Shown: one piece after another, positions 42,523 through 49,895 of the stretch
Position numbering within the stretch: position 1 is the stretch's first letter
How the letters are laid out: every line of letters begins with the position of its first letter
Assembly: GCA_030019435.1 (NCBI GenBank)
Contig: JASEEV010000010.1
Location: 1-49,895 of the forward strand
Source of the DNA: Methanocellales archaeon
Lineage (GTDB): Archaea; Halobacteriota; UBA148
Length of the DNA: 49,895 bases
Reading direction: 5' to 3'
Program-made: the position numbers and the translations under genes
Notes under the pieces: generated by a model
What the model saw: the letters and a program-made list of their open reading frames with translations, nothing else
Database searches by the model: none
Told to the model about the DNA's origin: nothing

Positions 42523-42885
42523 GTGAGCACAGTTGCAGAGATGCTAAACAAAGTGCTGAGTGACCTGAAGAATGTTGGACACGTAGAAGCCTCTGCCATC
42601 GTGAGCAGAGACGGATTGCTCGTGGCATCTGACGTTCCTCCCGACATCCATGCTGAGGCATTCGCTGCTATGAGTGCAGCCATGTTGGGAGCAGCAGAAA
42701 AGGCCACTTCTGAGCTGAAGAGAGAAAATCCGAATCAGATCATCGTCAAGTTCAAAGGGGGAGAGATCATAGCAACAGGCGCAGGTCCTGAGGCTCTCCT
42801 AGTTGTCATGGCTAACCCTGGTGGGCTGGGATTGATCCTCGTAGAGGTGGAAAAAGCAGCTGAAAGGGTAAAAGAATTGTTGTGA
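42523..42885 (+). CDS. Roadblock/LC7-domain protein
   Basis: This protein of about 120 residues has the Roadblock fold: MLNKVLSDLKNVGHVEASAIVSRDGLLVASDVPP, then 'AFAAMSAAMLGAAEKATSELKRE' and 'NPGGLGLILVEVEKAAERVKELL'. In archaea such proteins partner with small GTPases or act in motility and signalling. The ORF-track start at 42361 adds an unsupported N terminus. GTG 42523 with GAGG upstream or ATG 42487 are better. TATA-like CTTTATATGG (about 42387) and ATCATATAATGG (about 42438) precede it. Confidence 0.82.
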   Translation: MSTVAEMLNKVLSDLKNVGHVEASAIVSRDGLLVASDVPPDIHAEAFAAMSAAMLGAAEKATSELKRENPNQIIVKFKGGEIIATGAGPEALLVVMANPGGLGLILVEVEKAAERVKELL

Positions 42886-42981
42886 ACGAGTTAGTTCCTA
42901 ATTTTGCGTTTTCGTCCATGAAAAACTCTCAGTGGAAAAGGTAATCTACCATAAAATGGTTACAGTAGAGAGGAGGATACG

Positions 42982-43704
42982 GTGAAATTCGAGGTGATTC
43001 CTTCTGTGGACATAAAAGACGGAAAGTGTGTCCAACTCATACAAGGCGTGCCAAGTAACGTTTCTTGGACGGGCAATGACCCAATCGGGATGGCCATGCG
43101 ATGGGTCAAGGAAGGTGCTAAGACCCTGCACCTAATAGACTTAGATGGCGCGTTCGGGGGGGAGAGGAGGAATACACCGTTGATTGAGCAGATCATAGGG
43201 CGATGCCCTGTGACAATACAGGTTGGTGGAGGCATCCGATCATATGAGTCTGCAAAAGCGCTCCTTGATGTTGGTGCAGATAGGATCATATTGGGAACTG
43301 CAGCTATAAGGGATGCAACGCTTGTCCAAAAATTGGCAGATGAATATGGGAGCGAACGCATCATGGTCTCCTTGGATGCAAAGAGTGGTGAGGTCATGAT
43401 TGAGGGTTGGAAAAAAAGCTCTGGTCTCAGAATCGTAGATACTGCTAAGAGTTTTGAGAGACTTGGTGCTGGGTTCATCTTCTTCACAAATATAGATGTC
43501 GAAGGGTTATTGCGAGGAATAGACCCCGAGCCCATAAAGAAATTAGTTGGGACGGTGGACATTCCCGTGATCGCATCTGGGGGCATCTCATCTCTGGAGG
43601 ATTTGATTGCGATTAAAAACACTGGTGCTATTGGCGCAGTGGTTGGAACAGCACTCTATAAGGGTAACTTCACGCTGAAAGAAGCAAGGAAGGTGATAAA
43701 ATGA
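42982..43704 (+). CDS. hisA: phosphoribosyl-formimino-AICAR isomerase
   Basis: HisA performs the fourth histidine-pathway step by Amadori rearrangement. The 240-residue TIM barrel starts at GTG 42982 (MKFEVIPSVDIKDGKCVQLIQG) with the first catalytic Asp. It has the second Asp in MVSLDAKSGEV and phosphate loops 'IQVGGGIRS' and '[11 protein letters not shown]'. It overlaps hisB by four bases. This is the genuine HisA, in contrast to the HisA-like protein at 22549. Confidence 0.95.
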   Translation: MKFEVIPSVDIKDGKCVQLIQGVPSNVSWTGNDPIGMAMRWVKEGAKTLHLIDLDGAFGGERRNTPLIEQIIGRCPVTIQVGGGIRSYESAKALLDVGADRIILGTAAIRDATLVQKLADEYGSERIMVSLDAKSGEVMIEGWKKSSGLRIVDTAKSFERLGAGFIFFTNIDVEGLLRGIDPEPIKKLVGTVDIPVIASGGISSLEDLIAIKNTGAIGAVVGTALYKGNFTLKEARKVIK

Positions 43705-44270
43705 GAAAGGCTAAGATGGAAAGAAAAACGAAGGAGACAGACATCAAAATCGATCTAAACATAGATGGAAAAGGAGATTACGACGTAAACACAGGCATAA
43801 AATTTTTCGATCACCTGCTTTCAAGTTTCGCCGTTCATGGAAAGTTTGACCTTAGAATCAAAGCGTCTGGGGATGATGAGCATCACATAGTAGAAGACGT
43901 TGGGATCGTATTAGGTCAAGCTCTAAAAAAATCCTTGAGCGAGAAAGAGGGCATCCGTAGGTTCGGACATGCAATCGTTCCAATGGACGACTCCTTGGCA
44001 ATGGTCGCAATTGACCTAAGCGGTAGAAGCTATCTCGTGTTCAACGCTAAATTTTCTGCCGCGAACATAGGGGACATGAGCACCGAGATGATGGAACACT
44101 TCTTAGAGTCGTTTGCCAGCAATGCAGGAATAAACATAAATGTGCGCGTGGAAGGAAGAAACGATCATCATAAGGGTGAGGCGCTGTTTAAGGCGCTAGC
44201 GTTAGCACTAAATGAAGCCACACAGCGAAGAAAAAGTGCTCCAAGCACGAAAGGAATGTTGTATGGGTAA
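43701..44270 (+). CDS. hisB: imidazoleglycerol-phosphate dehydratase
   Basis: This is a manganese-dependent dehydratase of histidine synthesis, 189 residues long. Metal-binding motifs are 'FFDHLLSSFAVHG' (about residues 35-47), DDEHHIVED (about 57-65), 'MMEHFLESF' and 'GRNDHHKGEALFKALA'. It is of the monofunctional archaeal type without a phosphatase domain. It overlaps metG by eight bases. Confidence 0.96.
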   Translation: MRKAKMERKTKETDIKIDLNIDGKGDYDVNTGIKFFDHLLSSFAVHGKFDLRIKASGDDEHHIVEDVGIVLGQALKKSLSEKEGIRRFGHAIVPMDDSLAMVAIDLSGRSYLVFNAKFSAANIGDMSTEMMEHFLESFASNAGININVRVEGRNDHHKGEALFKALALALNEATQRRKSAPSTKGMLYG

Positions 44271-45921
44271 GAAGGTACTGGTAACGACAGCATGGCCTTA
44301 TGCCAATGGACCTTTGCACTTGGGACACTTAGCAGGTTCATGTCTACCAGCTGACATCTTTGCCAGATATAACCGGATGGTTGGAAACGAAACATTGATG
44401 GTTTCTGGGACGGATGAGCATGGAACGCCAGTATCCATGCGGGCAGAAGTGGAAGGGCGTTCTCCAAAAGAGATCGTCGATAGATATCATGGGATAATCA
44501 AGCGCTCGCTACGTGACATCGGATGTTCATATGATCTGTTCACCAGGACCACAACTAAGAATCATCGTGAAACAGCACAGGAGTTCTTTCTCAGATTGCT
44601 CAACCACGACTACATCTATGAAAAGACTGTGAAGATGCCATACTGCCCTAAGTGCAACAAGTTCTTGCCAGACAGATATGTAGAGGGCAAGTGTCCCAGA
44701 TGTCATGCAGATGGCGCAAGAGGAGACCAGTGCGATGAGTGCGGTAGGACGCTCGATCCCATGGAATTGATCAATCCGTATTGTAAGCGTTGCGGGACCA
44801 CACCAGAGGTGCATGAGAGCAAGCATTACTTCTTTCGGCTAACTGCATTTCAAGATCGGTTGACAGAGTGGTTCAAGACCAAGAAAGACCTGTGGAGACC
44901 GAGTGTCTATAACTTCACGATCAATTGGTTAAAAGAAGGGCTAGAGGATAGGCCTATCACGCGGGACCTTGAATGGGGAGTTCCAGTGCCTGTTGAGGGG
45001 GCGGAGGGCAAAGTCATCTATGTCTGGTTTGAGGCTGTCATTGGGTATCTATCAGCGACAAAACAATACTTTGCTGAACAAGGCAAATCAGATGCATGGA
45101 GGGATTGGTGGGAGGATCCTGATACGGAAACTTATTATTTTATCGGAAAGGACAACATTCCTTTTCATACGATCATATGGCCTGCGATGTTGTTGGGTTA
45201 TGGTGGACTAAATGTACCCACAAGCGTCCCAGCGAACGAGTTTCTCAATCTGGAGGGGAGCAAGTTTTCGACGAGCAAGAACTACGCCGTCTGGTTGGAT
45301 GAGTATCTAGAGCATTTCGATCCAGATCCACTGCGGTACCATCTTTCCATCAACATGCCAGAATCCAAGGATGCGAATTTTACTTGGGATGAGTTTCAGC
45401 GCAGAAACAATGAGGAACTCGTGTCCACGTTTGGTAACTTTGCGCACAGAGTACTATCATTCATCGAAAGATTCCACGATGGAATCATTCCAGAGCCTGA
45501 TAGCATGGATGAAAAAGATCTTTCTGTGTTAAAAGAGATCGAGCTGGCAGTGGATGTTACTGGTGAGTTCCTTCAGAATTGCGAGTTCAAGAGAGCTATA
45601 GCAAGCGTCATGAAGCTCGCTTCATTTGGCAACCAGTATTTCAATGAAAAGGAGCCATGGAAAGATAAGGCGATGAGCAAAACAACGCTTTATGTGAGCG
45701 CTTGCATCGTAAGAGCCCTGGCGATCTTGATGGCGCCGTTCTTACCTTTCTCGGCGCAAAGACTTTGGAGCATGCTGGGCTATGATGACTCCGTGCATGA
45801 ACAGCGATGGCATTCTGCCAAGGAACACATCAAATCTCAGCCTGTAAGGGATGTGAAGCCGTTGTTCCGGATAATCAAGGGTGAGGACGTTGCAGGGCAA
45901 AAAGCCAAGTTGGGTAAATGA
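44263..45921 (+). CDS. metG: methionyl-tRNA synthetase
   Basis: This class I synthetase has 552 residues from ATG 44263. Motifs are YANGPLHLGHLAG (HIGH-type), two zinc knuckles (CPKCNKFLPD...CPRCHADGARGDQCDECGRTL...YCKRCG) and KFSTSKN for KMSKS. The anticodon-binding helical domain ends the protein. The C-terminal EMAP/tRNA-binding domain found in some MetRS is absent here. The ORF-track start at 44212 lies inside hisB. Confidence 0.96.
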   Translation: MGKKVLVTTAWPYANGPLHLGHLAGSCLPADIFARYNRMVGNETLMVSGTDEHGTPVSMRAEVEGRSPKEIVDRYHGIIKRSLRDIGCSYDLFTRTTTKNHRETAQEFFLRLLNHDYIYEKTVKMPYCPKCNKFLPDRYVEGKCPRCHADGARGDQCDECGRTLDPMELINPYCKRCGTTPEVHESKHYFFRLTAFQDRLTEWFKTKKDLWRPSVYNFTINWLKEGLEDRPITRDLEWGVPVPVEGAEGKVIYVWFEAVIGYLSATKQYFAEQGKSDAWRDWWEDPDTETYYFIGKDNIPFHTIIWPAMLLGYGGLNVPTSVPANEFLNLEGSKFSTSKNYAVWLDEYLEHFDPDPLRYHLSINMPESKDANFTWDEFQRRNNEELVSTFGNFAHRVLSFIERFHDGIIPEPDSMDEKDLSVLKEIELAVDVTGEFLQNCEFKRAIASVMKLASFGNQYFNEKEPWKDKAMSKTTLYVSACIVRALAILMAPFLPFSAQRLWSMLGYDDSVHEQRWHSAKEHIKSQPVRDVKPLFRIIKGEDVAGQKAKLGK

Positions 45922-45952
45922 TAGCAAGATATCTAAATTGGACCTCGTCGAG

Positions 45953-46411
45953 ATGGGTAGAGATGATGCCTCTATAGCCTGTACACAGGGAAAGATCTCG
46001 CTCTGGCTCGGTAAAAAGGCAACAGGAGATCTGATCAGACGCATTCTATCTGGCATAGCAAACGTCGACTCCTCAGTGGGATATGAAAGTGAAGTCATCT
46101 GTGACTTCGATGCCATCGAAAAATACGAGAGCAAGGGATATGTTATAGTTTCATATGCAAGGACAAAAGGGAAGTATCGAGCGATGTTCAACGTGCCATT
46201 TTCGAAAAAAGATGCGCTGAGGTGTTTTGCTGAATCCATTCTCGATGAGCTAAGGGATGGGGATGTTCAAAAGAATTTGCTCTGGAACGGCAGCGCTACT
46301 AAGATCATGCTGCTCTTCACAGAACTAAGCGATAATATAAAGGGTTGGCAGCTCAAGAGGGCGGAATTCAAAGATGATTCAGATAGGTATAGCCGGAATT
46401 CCGGCAGCTAA
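45953..46411 (+). CDS. conserved hypothetical protein between metG and nfo
   Basis: About 152 residues are predicted (MGRDDASIACTQGKISLWLGKKATGDLIRRILSGIANVDSSVGYESEVICDFDAIEKYESKGYVIVSY...). It is a mixed alpha/beta protein without a motif I know. The start is uncertain: ATG 45953, TTG 45938 or GTG 45881 are all in frame. The 3' end overlaps the following nuclease-like gene by 38 bases, which suggests coupling. No membrane segment is visible. Confidence 0.6.
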   Translation: MGRDDASIACTQGKISLWLGKKATGDLIRRILSGIANVDSSVGYESEVICDFDAIEKYESKGYVIVSYARTKGKYRAMFNVPFSKKDALRCFAESILDELRDGDVQKNLLWNGSATKIMLLFTELSDNIKGWQLKRAEFKDDSDRYSRNSGS

Positions 46412-47153
46412 AAAGGGAAAAGGAACAGATGTTGGCATCAGATATCTTTCTGAGATCGGATTAGATGCCATGGAAGTCCAGTTCGTCCGAGGTGTGTTCA
46501 TGAGCAGCGACGTTGCCAAGAGGGTTGGTGAGACGGCAAAAGAGCTGGGGATCAAACTTTCAGTGCATGCTCCCTATTACATCAACCTTGCTGGGAGCAA
46601 AGAGACTATTGAGAAAAGCAAAAAATTCATCATCAATTCTGCCCTGAGGGCGAGCGAGATGGGTGGGAGCATAGTGGTGTTCCATCCTGCCTCTTATTCG
46701 GAAAACACGTTTGAATTGGTAAAGAGCGCTTGTGAGGAGATCAAAGCCAAGATAGATAAAAGCGTGCATCTCGGTCTTGAGACGACTGGGCGGCAAAGTC
46801 AGTTTGGCACCCTTGATGAGGTCATCAAGATCACAACTATGGTGGAGGGAACGGTACCAGTGCTCGATTTCGCCCATATCCATGCTAGGGGCAATGGCTC
46901 GCTGAAAAGCAAAAGTGCTTTCGGGAAGGTCTTTGATAGGTTTGATTGTGATGAGTTCCACATCCATTTTACTGGCGTCGAGTATAAAAACGGAAATGAG
47001 AAAAAACATATGCCGATAGACGACGAACCTAGTTTTGTGCATCTAGCAGAGGTTTTAGTGGAAAGGGGATACGATGCCACGGTGATCTGTGAATCACCTT
47101 TATTAGAGGTGGACGCATTGAAGATGAAGGGGATCATCAATGTCAAAAGATGA
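46374..47153 (+). CDS. nfo: endonuclease IV-like AP endonuclease / xylose isomerase-fold protein
   Basis: This 259-residue TIM-barrel protein has the endonuclease IV metal-site pattern: 'LSVHAPYYINLAGS', 'VVFHPASYS', 'LGLETTGRQSQFGTLDEV', 'PVLDFAHIHARGNG' and 'EFHIHFTGVEY'. It probably cleaves DNA at abasic sites in base-excision repair. The archaeal version is slightly shorter than the E. coli enzyme. It overlaps the hexulose-phosphate isomerase gene by 14 bases. Confidence 0.85.
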   Translation: MIQIGIAGIPAAKKGKGTDVGIRYLSEIGLDAMEVQFVRGVFMSSDVAKRVGETAKELGIKLSVHAPYYINLAGSKETIEKSKKFIINSALRASEMGGSIVVFHPASYSENTFELVKSACEEIKAKIDKSVHLGLETTGRQSQFGTLDEVIKITTMVEGTVPVLDFAHIHARGNGSLKSKSAFGKVFDRFDCDEFHIHFTGVEYKNGNEKKHMPIDDEPSFVHLAEVLVERGYDATVICESPLLEVDALKMKGIINVKR

Positions 47154-47742
47154 AACTCAGAGCACAGTCAAGTCAGCGATGAAGATGATGGGTGCCCATG
47201 TCATTAATGCAGTCGATGAGCTCAAAGATGACCAAGTAGGTGCGGTAATCGATCACATCTTAAGCGCGAGAAAGATCTTTGTGATAGGTGCTGGTCGTTC
47301 AGGATTGGTCGGCAGAGCGTTCGCCATGCGGCTGATGCATCTGGGGCTTAGGGTGTTCGTGGTTGGAGAGACCATCACCCCAGCTGTGGAAAAAGGTGAT
47401 CTCCTAGTAGTCATCTCTGGCTCAGGTGAAACGCAATCCGTCGTAGATCTGGCCAAAATCGGAAAGTATCTAGGGGCGAAGATGATCTCGATTACATCAA
47501 ATCCAAAGTCAAAAGCCGCAAGGCATGCTGATGTGCTGATCGTACTAGGGAAGAGGGTTAAGACAAATGAGATGGATTACCTAGAGCGTCAAGTAAGGGG
47601 GACGCATAGATCATTGGCACCACTGGGAACGCTATTCGAGATCACGTCCATGGTTTTTCTGGACGGGATCATCGCTGCGTTGATGGAAATCACCAAGAAG
47701 AGGGAGATGGATCTCAAACTAAGACATGCGACCTTGGAGTGA
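47140..47742 (+). CDS. hxlB: 6-phospho-3-hexuloisomerase
   Basis: This 200-residue SIS-domain protein has 'IFVIGAGRSGLVGRAFAMRLMHLGLRVFVVGETITPAVEKGDLLVVISGSGETQ' at about residues 45-98 and 'PLGTLFEITSMVFLDGII' near the C terminus. In archaea it isomerises hexulose-6-phosphate to fructose-6-phosphate in the reversed ribulose-monophosphate route that makes pentoses. The synthase half (HxlA or Fae-Hps) is not in the window. It is followed four bases later by the M42 peptidase gene. Confidence 0.9.
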   Translation: MSKDETQSTVKSAMKMMGAHVINAVDELKDDQVGAVIDHILSARKIFVIGAGRSGLVGRAFAMRLMHLGLRVFVVGETITPAVEKGDLLVVISGSGETQSVVDLAKIGKYLGAKMISITSNPKSKAARHADVLIVLGKRVKTNEMDYLERQVRGTHRSLAPLGTLFEITSMVFLDGIIAALMEITKKREMDLKLRHATLE

Positions 47743-47746
47743 TAAC

Positions 47747-48793
47747 ATGAAGGAAATAAAAAATTTATTAGAAAAACTGTCAAATGCGCATGGCATCTCT
47801 GGGCATGAGGGAAATATCCGGGCGATTGTCGAGGAGGAAATTCGTTCGTACGTCGATGAAGTCAGGATGGACAAACTTGGAAATCTCATTGCGACGAAGG
47901 AAGGAACTTCGCCGTCTATCATGCTTGCTGCCCACATGGATGAGATCGGCTTGATGGTCAAATATGTGGATGATGACGGTTTTATCAAATTTGTCAAGGT
48001 TGGCGGCTGGTTCGACCAGACATTGCTCAACCAACGCGTCATACTTCACACAGAGAAAGGAATGCTAACTGGCGTCATAGGATCAAAGCCACCCCATAGG
48101 ATGAAAGAAGAGGAAAAGAAGAAGGTGATTGAGGCAGATGACATGTTCATCGATGTTGGGGCGACAAGTAAAAAGGATGCCCTAAAATTGGGCATAAGAG
48201 CAGGTACGTCGATCACCATAGACAGGGAACTCCGCCCTTTGGCAAATGATATGGTCACTGGCAAGGCGTTCGACAATAGGGCTGGGTTGGTGATGTTGAT
48301 CGAAGCTCTAAAGCGAACGAACGCAGAGGTGACGGTGCATGCAGTTGGGACTGTCCAAGAGGAAGTTGGACTGAAAGGTGCAAAAACATCTGCCTTTGGA
48401 CTGAGCCCAGATGTTGCTATTGCAACGGAGATCACCATTACGGGTGACCATCCAGGTATCGAGAAAAAAGATTCCGCCATAGAAATCGGCAAAGGACCAT
48501 CGTTAACGGTCTTGGATGCATCTGGGCGTGGACTCATCACGTCCGAACCGGTGCTGAGATGGCTTAGAGAAACGGCTGAGAAAAACAAAATTCCTTACCA
48601 ATTAGATGTCTCCAGCGGAGGAACGACAGATGCGACTGCAATTCAGCTAACAAAGGCTGGCATCCCTTCTGGAACGGTAAGCCTACCAACGAGATATGTC
48701 CACTCGCCGGTCGAGGTGATCAGCCTAAGAGATCTCGATCGATGTGCGGAGTTGATCGCACGCTCCATCGAGACTGTGGATAGGTACTTTTAG
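47747..48793 (+). CDS. M42 family aminopeptidase
   Basis: This 348-residue dinuclear-metal peptidase is of the FrvX/tetrahedral aminopeptidase type. Metal ligands are visible in 'LAAHMDEIGLMV' (His, near residue 65), 'GKAFDNRAGLVML' (Asp), TVQEEVGLKGA (catalytic and metal Glu), 'VAIATEITITGDHPG' and 'YVHSPVEVI'. Such enzymes assemble into 12-mers and trim peptides in the cytosol. I chose ATG 47747 (MKEIKNLLEKLS) over the overlapping 47726. It ends about 50 bases before an attC-like hairpin and is the last ordinary chromosomal gene here. Confidence 0.92.
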   Translation: MKEIKNLLEKLSNAHGISGHEGNIRAIVEEEIRSYVDEVRMDKLGNLIATKEGTSPSIMLAAHMDEIGLMVKYVDDDGFIKFVKVGGWFDQTLLNQRVILHTEKGMLTGVIGSKPPHRMKEEEKKKVIEADDMFIDVGATSKKDALKLGIRAGTSITIDRELRPLANDMVTGKAFDNRAGLVMLIEALKRTNAEVTVHAVGTVQEEVGLKGAKTSAFGLSPDVAIATEITITGDHPGIEKKDSAIEIGKGPSLTVLDASGRGLITSEPVLRWLRETAEKNKIPYQLDVSSGGTTDATAIQLTKAGIPSGTVSLPTRYVHSPVEVISLRDLDRCAELIARSIETVDRYF

Positions 48794-48843
48794 GTTTTAT
48801 GATCCGGGCAGTGAAAATGTGCAAGCTCCAGAGGGTGGATTGC

Positions 48844-48920
48844 GTATAACGGCTCCAGCATATGCGACGTTGCGACCGAAGGGCAAGGGCGAAGCCCGAA
48901 GCGTATATGCTGTGTTATCT
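48844..48920 (-). repeat. attC-like imperfect inverted repeat after the right cassette gene
   Basis: On the minus strand it runs AGATAAC to GTTATAC over 77 bases, the same length as the site at 689-765. Outer arms CAGCATATACG and CGCATATGCTG pair over eleven positions with one G-T wobble, and an inner GGGC-GAA-GCCC hairpin lies at 48887-48897. It starts 23 bases after the stop of the minus-strand gene. The first bases are identical to those of the left site. Confidence 0.6.
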
Positions 48921-48943
48921 GACGTTTGGCATGCATCATGTTC

Positions 48944-49648
48944 CTATCCCGTATATCCGCACATCCCAACACGTGGGGAGTTAACCACTGGCATAAGCAT
49001 ATCTTCACCGCAGGCGTGTTTGCGAGCGCACTTGTCACAAAACCATCCTTCATTATCCCAGATACATTGAGCACATACCTGCGTGGCGATCTTCCCACAC
49101 ACATCGCACGGTATCAAAGGGGGTTCATTCCTGGCCAGAAGCTGAATCGACTCGCCCTTAATTCCACCTTCTCGTTCTGCTACGACCTTCAATGCAAGCT
49201 CTGTTGTGGTTCCGAAATCGTACTCGTAACTGAACTTCGTCCCCAGAACCAACACCTTGCCGAGCGCAACATCCATGTCTCTCTCAGCGTCCAATCCGAA
49301 GAAATTTATCCACATAGCATCTATCCCCAACCCCGTGGTATATCTTGCACCTTGAATCGTGAACGCGCTCATGTGTCCACAGCATTCTACCCAGGTATCT
49401 CTGAGGAACTCATCCAAGTCTTCAAGTGTTGCAGTGGTTGGTGCATCAAGATGCATCCAGTATTTGGGCAGATAGCGTCCCTCCACTATGATATGGAAGA
49501 TTTTCGTTTTCCGTGCGCTTGACATCGCCAACGATGACCCTAACGCAGCTTTTCTTTTCTCGCATGACTTCAGGTGTTTGGTCATTTTCGCCTTACTAAG
49601 GACAGCATTGCAAAAACTACACTTTCCTTTTGACGTCTGTCTTGTCAT
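48944..49648 (-). CDS. pRiA4b ORF-3-like cassette protein
   Basis: This 234-residue paralogue of the gene at the left edge starts at ATG 49648 with AGGAGGTG upstream. Order: zinc-finger-like CSFCNAVLSKAKMTKHLKSC (residues 10-29), the pRiA4b/IS1096 TnpR-like fold (FHIIVEGRYLPKYWMHLDAP, SYEYDFGTTTEL) and a C-terminal Cys/His metal-binding region (CDVCGK...CAQC...CDKCARKHACG). It has an insertion 'GLGIDAMWINFFGLDAERD' relative to the left copy. It lies between two attC-like sites in the same orientation, so it forms a one-gene cassette. The biochemical role is unknown. Confidence 0.8.
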   Translation of the reverse strand: MTRQTSKGKCSFCNAVLSKAKMTKHLKSCEKRKAALGSSLAMSSARKTKIFHIIVEGRYLPKYWMHLDAPTTATLEDLDEFLRDTWVECCGHMSAFTIQGARYTTGLGIDAMWINFFGLDAERDMDVALGKVLVLGTKFSYEYDFGTTTELALKVVAEREGGIKGESIQLLARNEPPLIPCDVCGKIATQVCAQCIWDNEGWFCDKCARKHACGEDMLMPVVNSPRVGMCGYTG

Positions 49649-49707
49649 TTTCTCACACCTCCTGATAGCATTTTACCCGATAATCTGTTCAACACACCCC
49701 GAATGTC

Positions 49708-49792
49708 ATATAACGTTTTGAGCGTATCTGAAGTCCAGCCGTTTGGCTGGATTTGGGCAAAGCGTAGCGAAGCCAGATACGCTCTGTTGTGC
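49708..49792 (-). repeat. attC-like imperfect inverted repeat
   Basis: On the minus strand it runs GCACAAC to GTTATAT over 85 bases. Outer arms GAGCGTATCTG (49720-49730) and CAGATACGCTC (49774-49784) are perfect, and CCAGCC-GTTT-GGCTGG forms an inner hairpin (49735-49750). It lies 21 bases after the stop of a partial minus-strand ORF and 59 bases before the start of the next cassette gene. Confidence 0.6.
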
Positions 49793-49813
49793 GAAGTTGC
49801 TAAATATGATATT

Positions 49814-49895
49814 TCATCCACCATTCTTTCCTCTTTTCACATGCCAATACCAATTTACTCCTTCTCGCCAAGTAGCTAAAGGGATGTTGTTTTTA
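49814..49895 (-). CDS. 3' end of a gene running in from outside the window
   Basis: The minus strand is open from the window edge and ends KNNIPLATWREGVNWYWHVKRGKNGG then TGA at 49814. Only 26 residues are visible, too few to name a family. It is followed at once by an attC-like site, in the order expected for another gene cassette. It is too short for the ORF track. Confidence 0.4.
   Translation of the reverse strand, partial: KNNIPLATWREGVNWYWHVKRGKNGG

Noticed and set aside
48844-49792. Insertion sequence with the TnpR-like gene as transposase and the hairpins as element ends
   Set aside because: The pRiA4b/IS1096 TnpR-like family is not a transposase. No target duplication is visible, and the two flanking hairpins are in the same orientation rather than mirror images. 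An element remains a less likely alternative.
1-49895. CRISPR array, tRNA or rRNA genes
   Set aside because: I saw no regularly spaced repeats and no cloverleaf or rRNA-like stretches in the intergenic regions. A tRNA scan was not possible.

Overview
The window is a gene-dense piece of an archaeal chromosome. It carries archaeal TyrRS and MetRS, aIF1A-RIO1-KH, a split GMP synthetase, NrpR and a geranylgeranylglyceryl-phosphate prenyltransferase. It also carries a near-complete tetrahydromethanopterin/methanofuran C1 module: formylmethanofuran dehydrogenase D, B, A and C, Ftr, Mch, the H4MPT glutamate ligase MptN, and MfnB/MfnF/MfnD. This points to a methanogen, an anaerobic methane or alkane oxidiser, or a related Halobacteriota-type lineage. 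No mcr, mtr, mer, mtd or rRNA lies in the window, so lifestyle and taxon cannot be fixed.

Layout. 0-0.8 kb: a truncated pRiA4b-type gene followed by an attC-like hairpin. 0.8-4.2 kb: tyrS, aIF1A, RIO1 kinase, KH protein and a DUF1614 membrane protein. 4.2-6.1 kb: a VapBC module, a DUF166 protein and a HAD hydrolase. 6.2-9.3 kb: two-subunit fumarase, a LarA-like racemase and an ArsR-like regulator. 9.4-13.8 kb: a bactofilin-like protein, a UbiA-family lipid enzyme and de novo NAD synthesis (nadA, nadX, nadC), with a small-protein/Lrp-domain cluster between. 13.8-19.6 kb: nitrogen assimilation (glnA, FMN-type glutamate synthase, nrpR) with hisF and guaA-B; two tandem NrpR-like operator sites lie in front of the glutamate synthase gene. 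19.6-24.2 kb: methanofuran biosynthesis (mfnB, mfnF, mfnD), a divergent HisA-like gene, a nuclease-fold protein and a small membrane protein. 24.2-27.6 kb: a patchy region with decayed genes, a lipoprotein of the DJ-1/PfpI family, a DUF72 protein, a frameshifted cassette-type gene and another attC-like hairpin. 27.6-31.6 kb: an A+T-rich island encoding a histone-fold protein missed by the ORF track, a lysine-2,3-aminomutase/ATP-grasp fusion, a second ATP-grasp ligase and a GNAT acetyltransferase. 31.7-41.2 kb: a second VapBC pair, then a long leftward run fmdD-fmdB-fmdA-ftr-fmdC-mch-mptN-ala-(Zn ribbon)-(MBL hydrolase). 41.2-48.8 kb: an MscS channel, a Roadblock protein, hisA-hisB-metG, a hypothetical, nfo-like, hxlB and an M42 peptidase. 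48.8-49.9 kb: hairpin - pRiA4b-type gene - hairpin - end of another gene, all leftward.

Two parts deserve most attention. First, four sites have the architecture of integron attC recombination sites (AAC...GTT ends around an imperfect inverted repeat). At both window edges they sit directly after short ORFs in the cassette order ORF-attC-ORF-attC. No integrase is present. Second, the A+T-rich island looks like a transferred pathway: a radical-SAM aminomutase with lysine-type binding residues is fused to an ATP-grasp ligase and followed by another ligase and an acetyltransferase. This suggests synthesis of an acetylated beta-lysine-containing dipeptide or a related small molecule.
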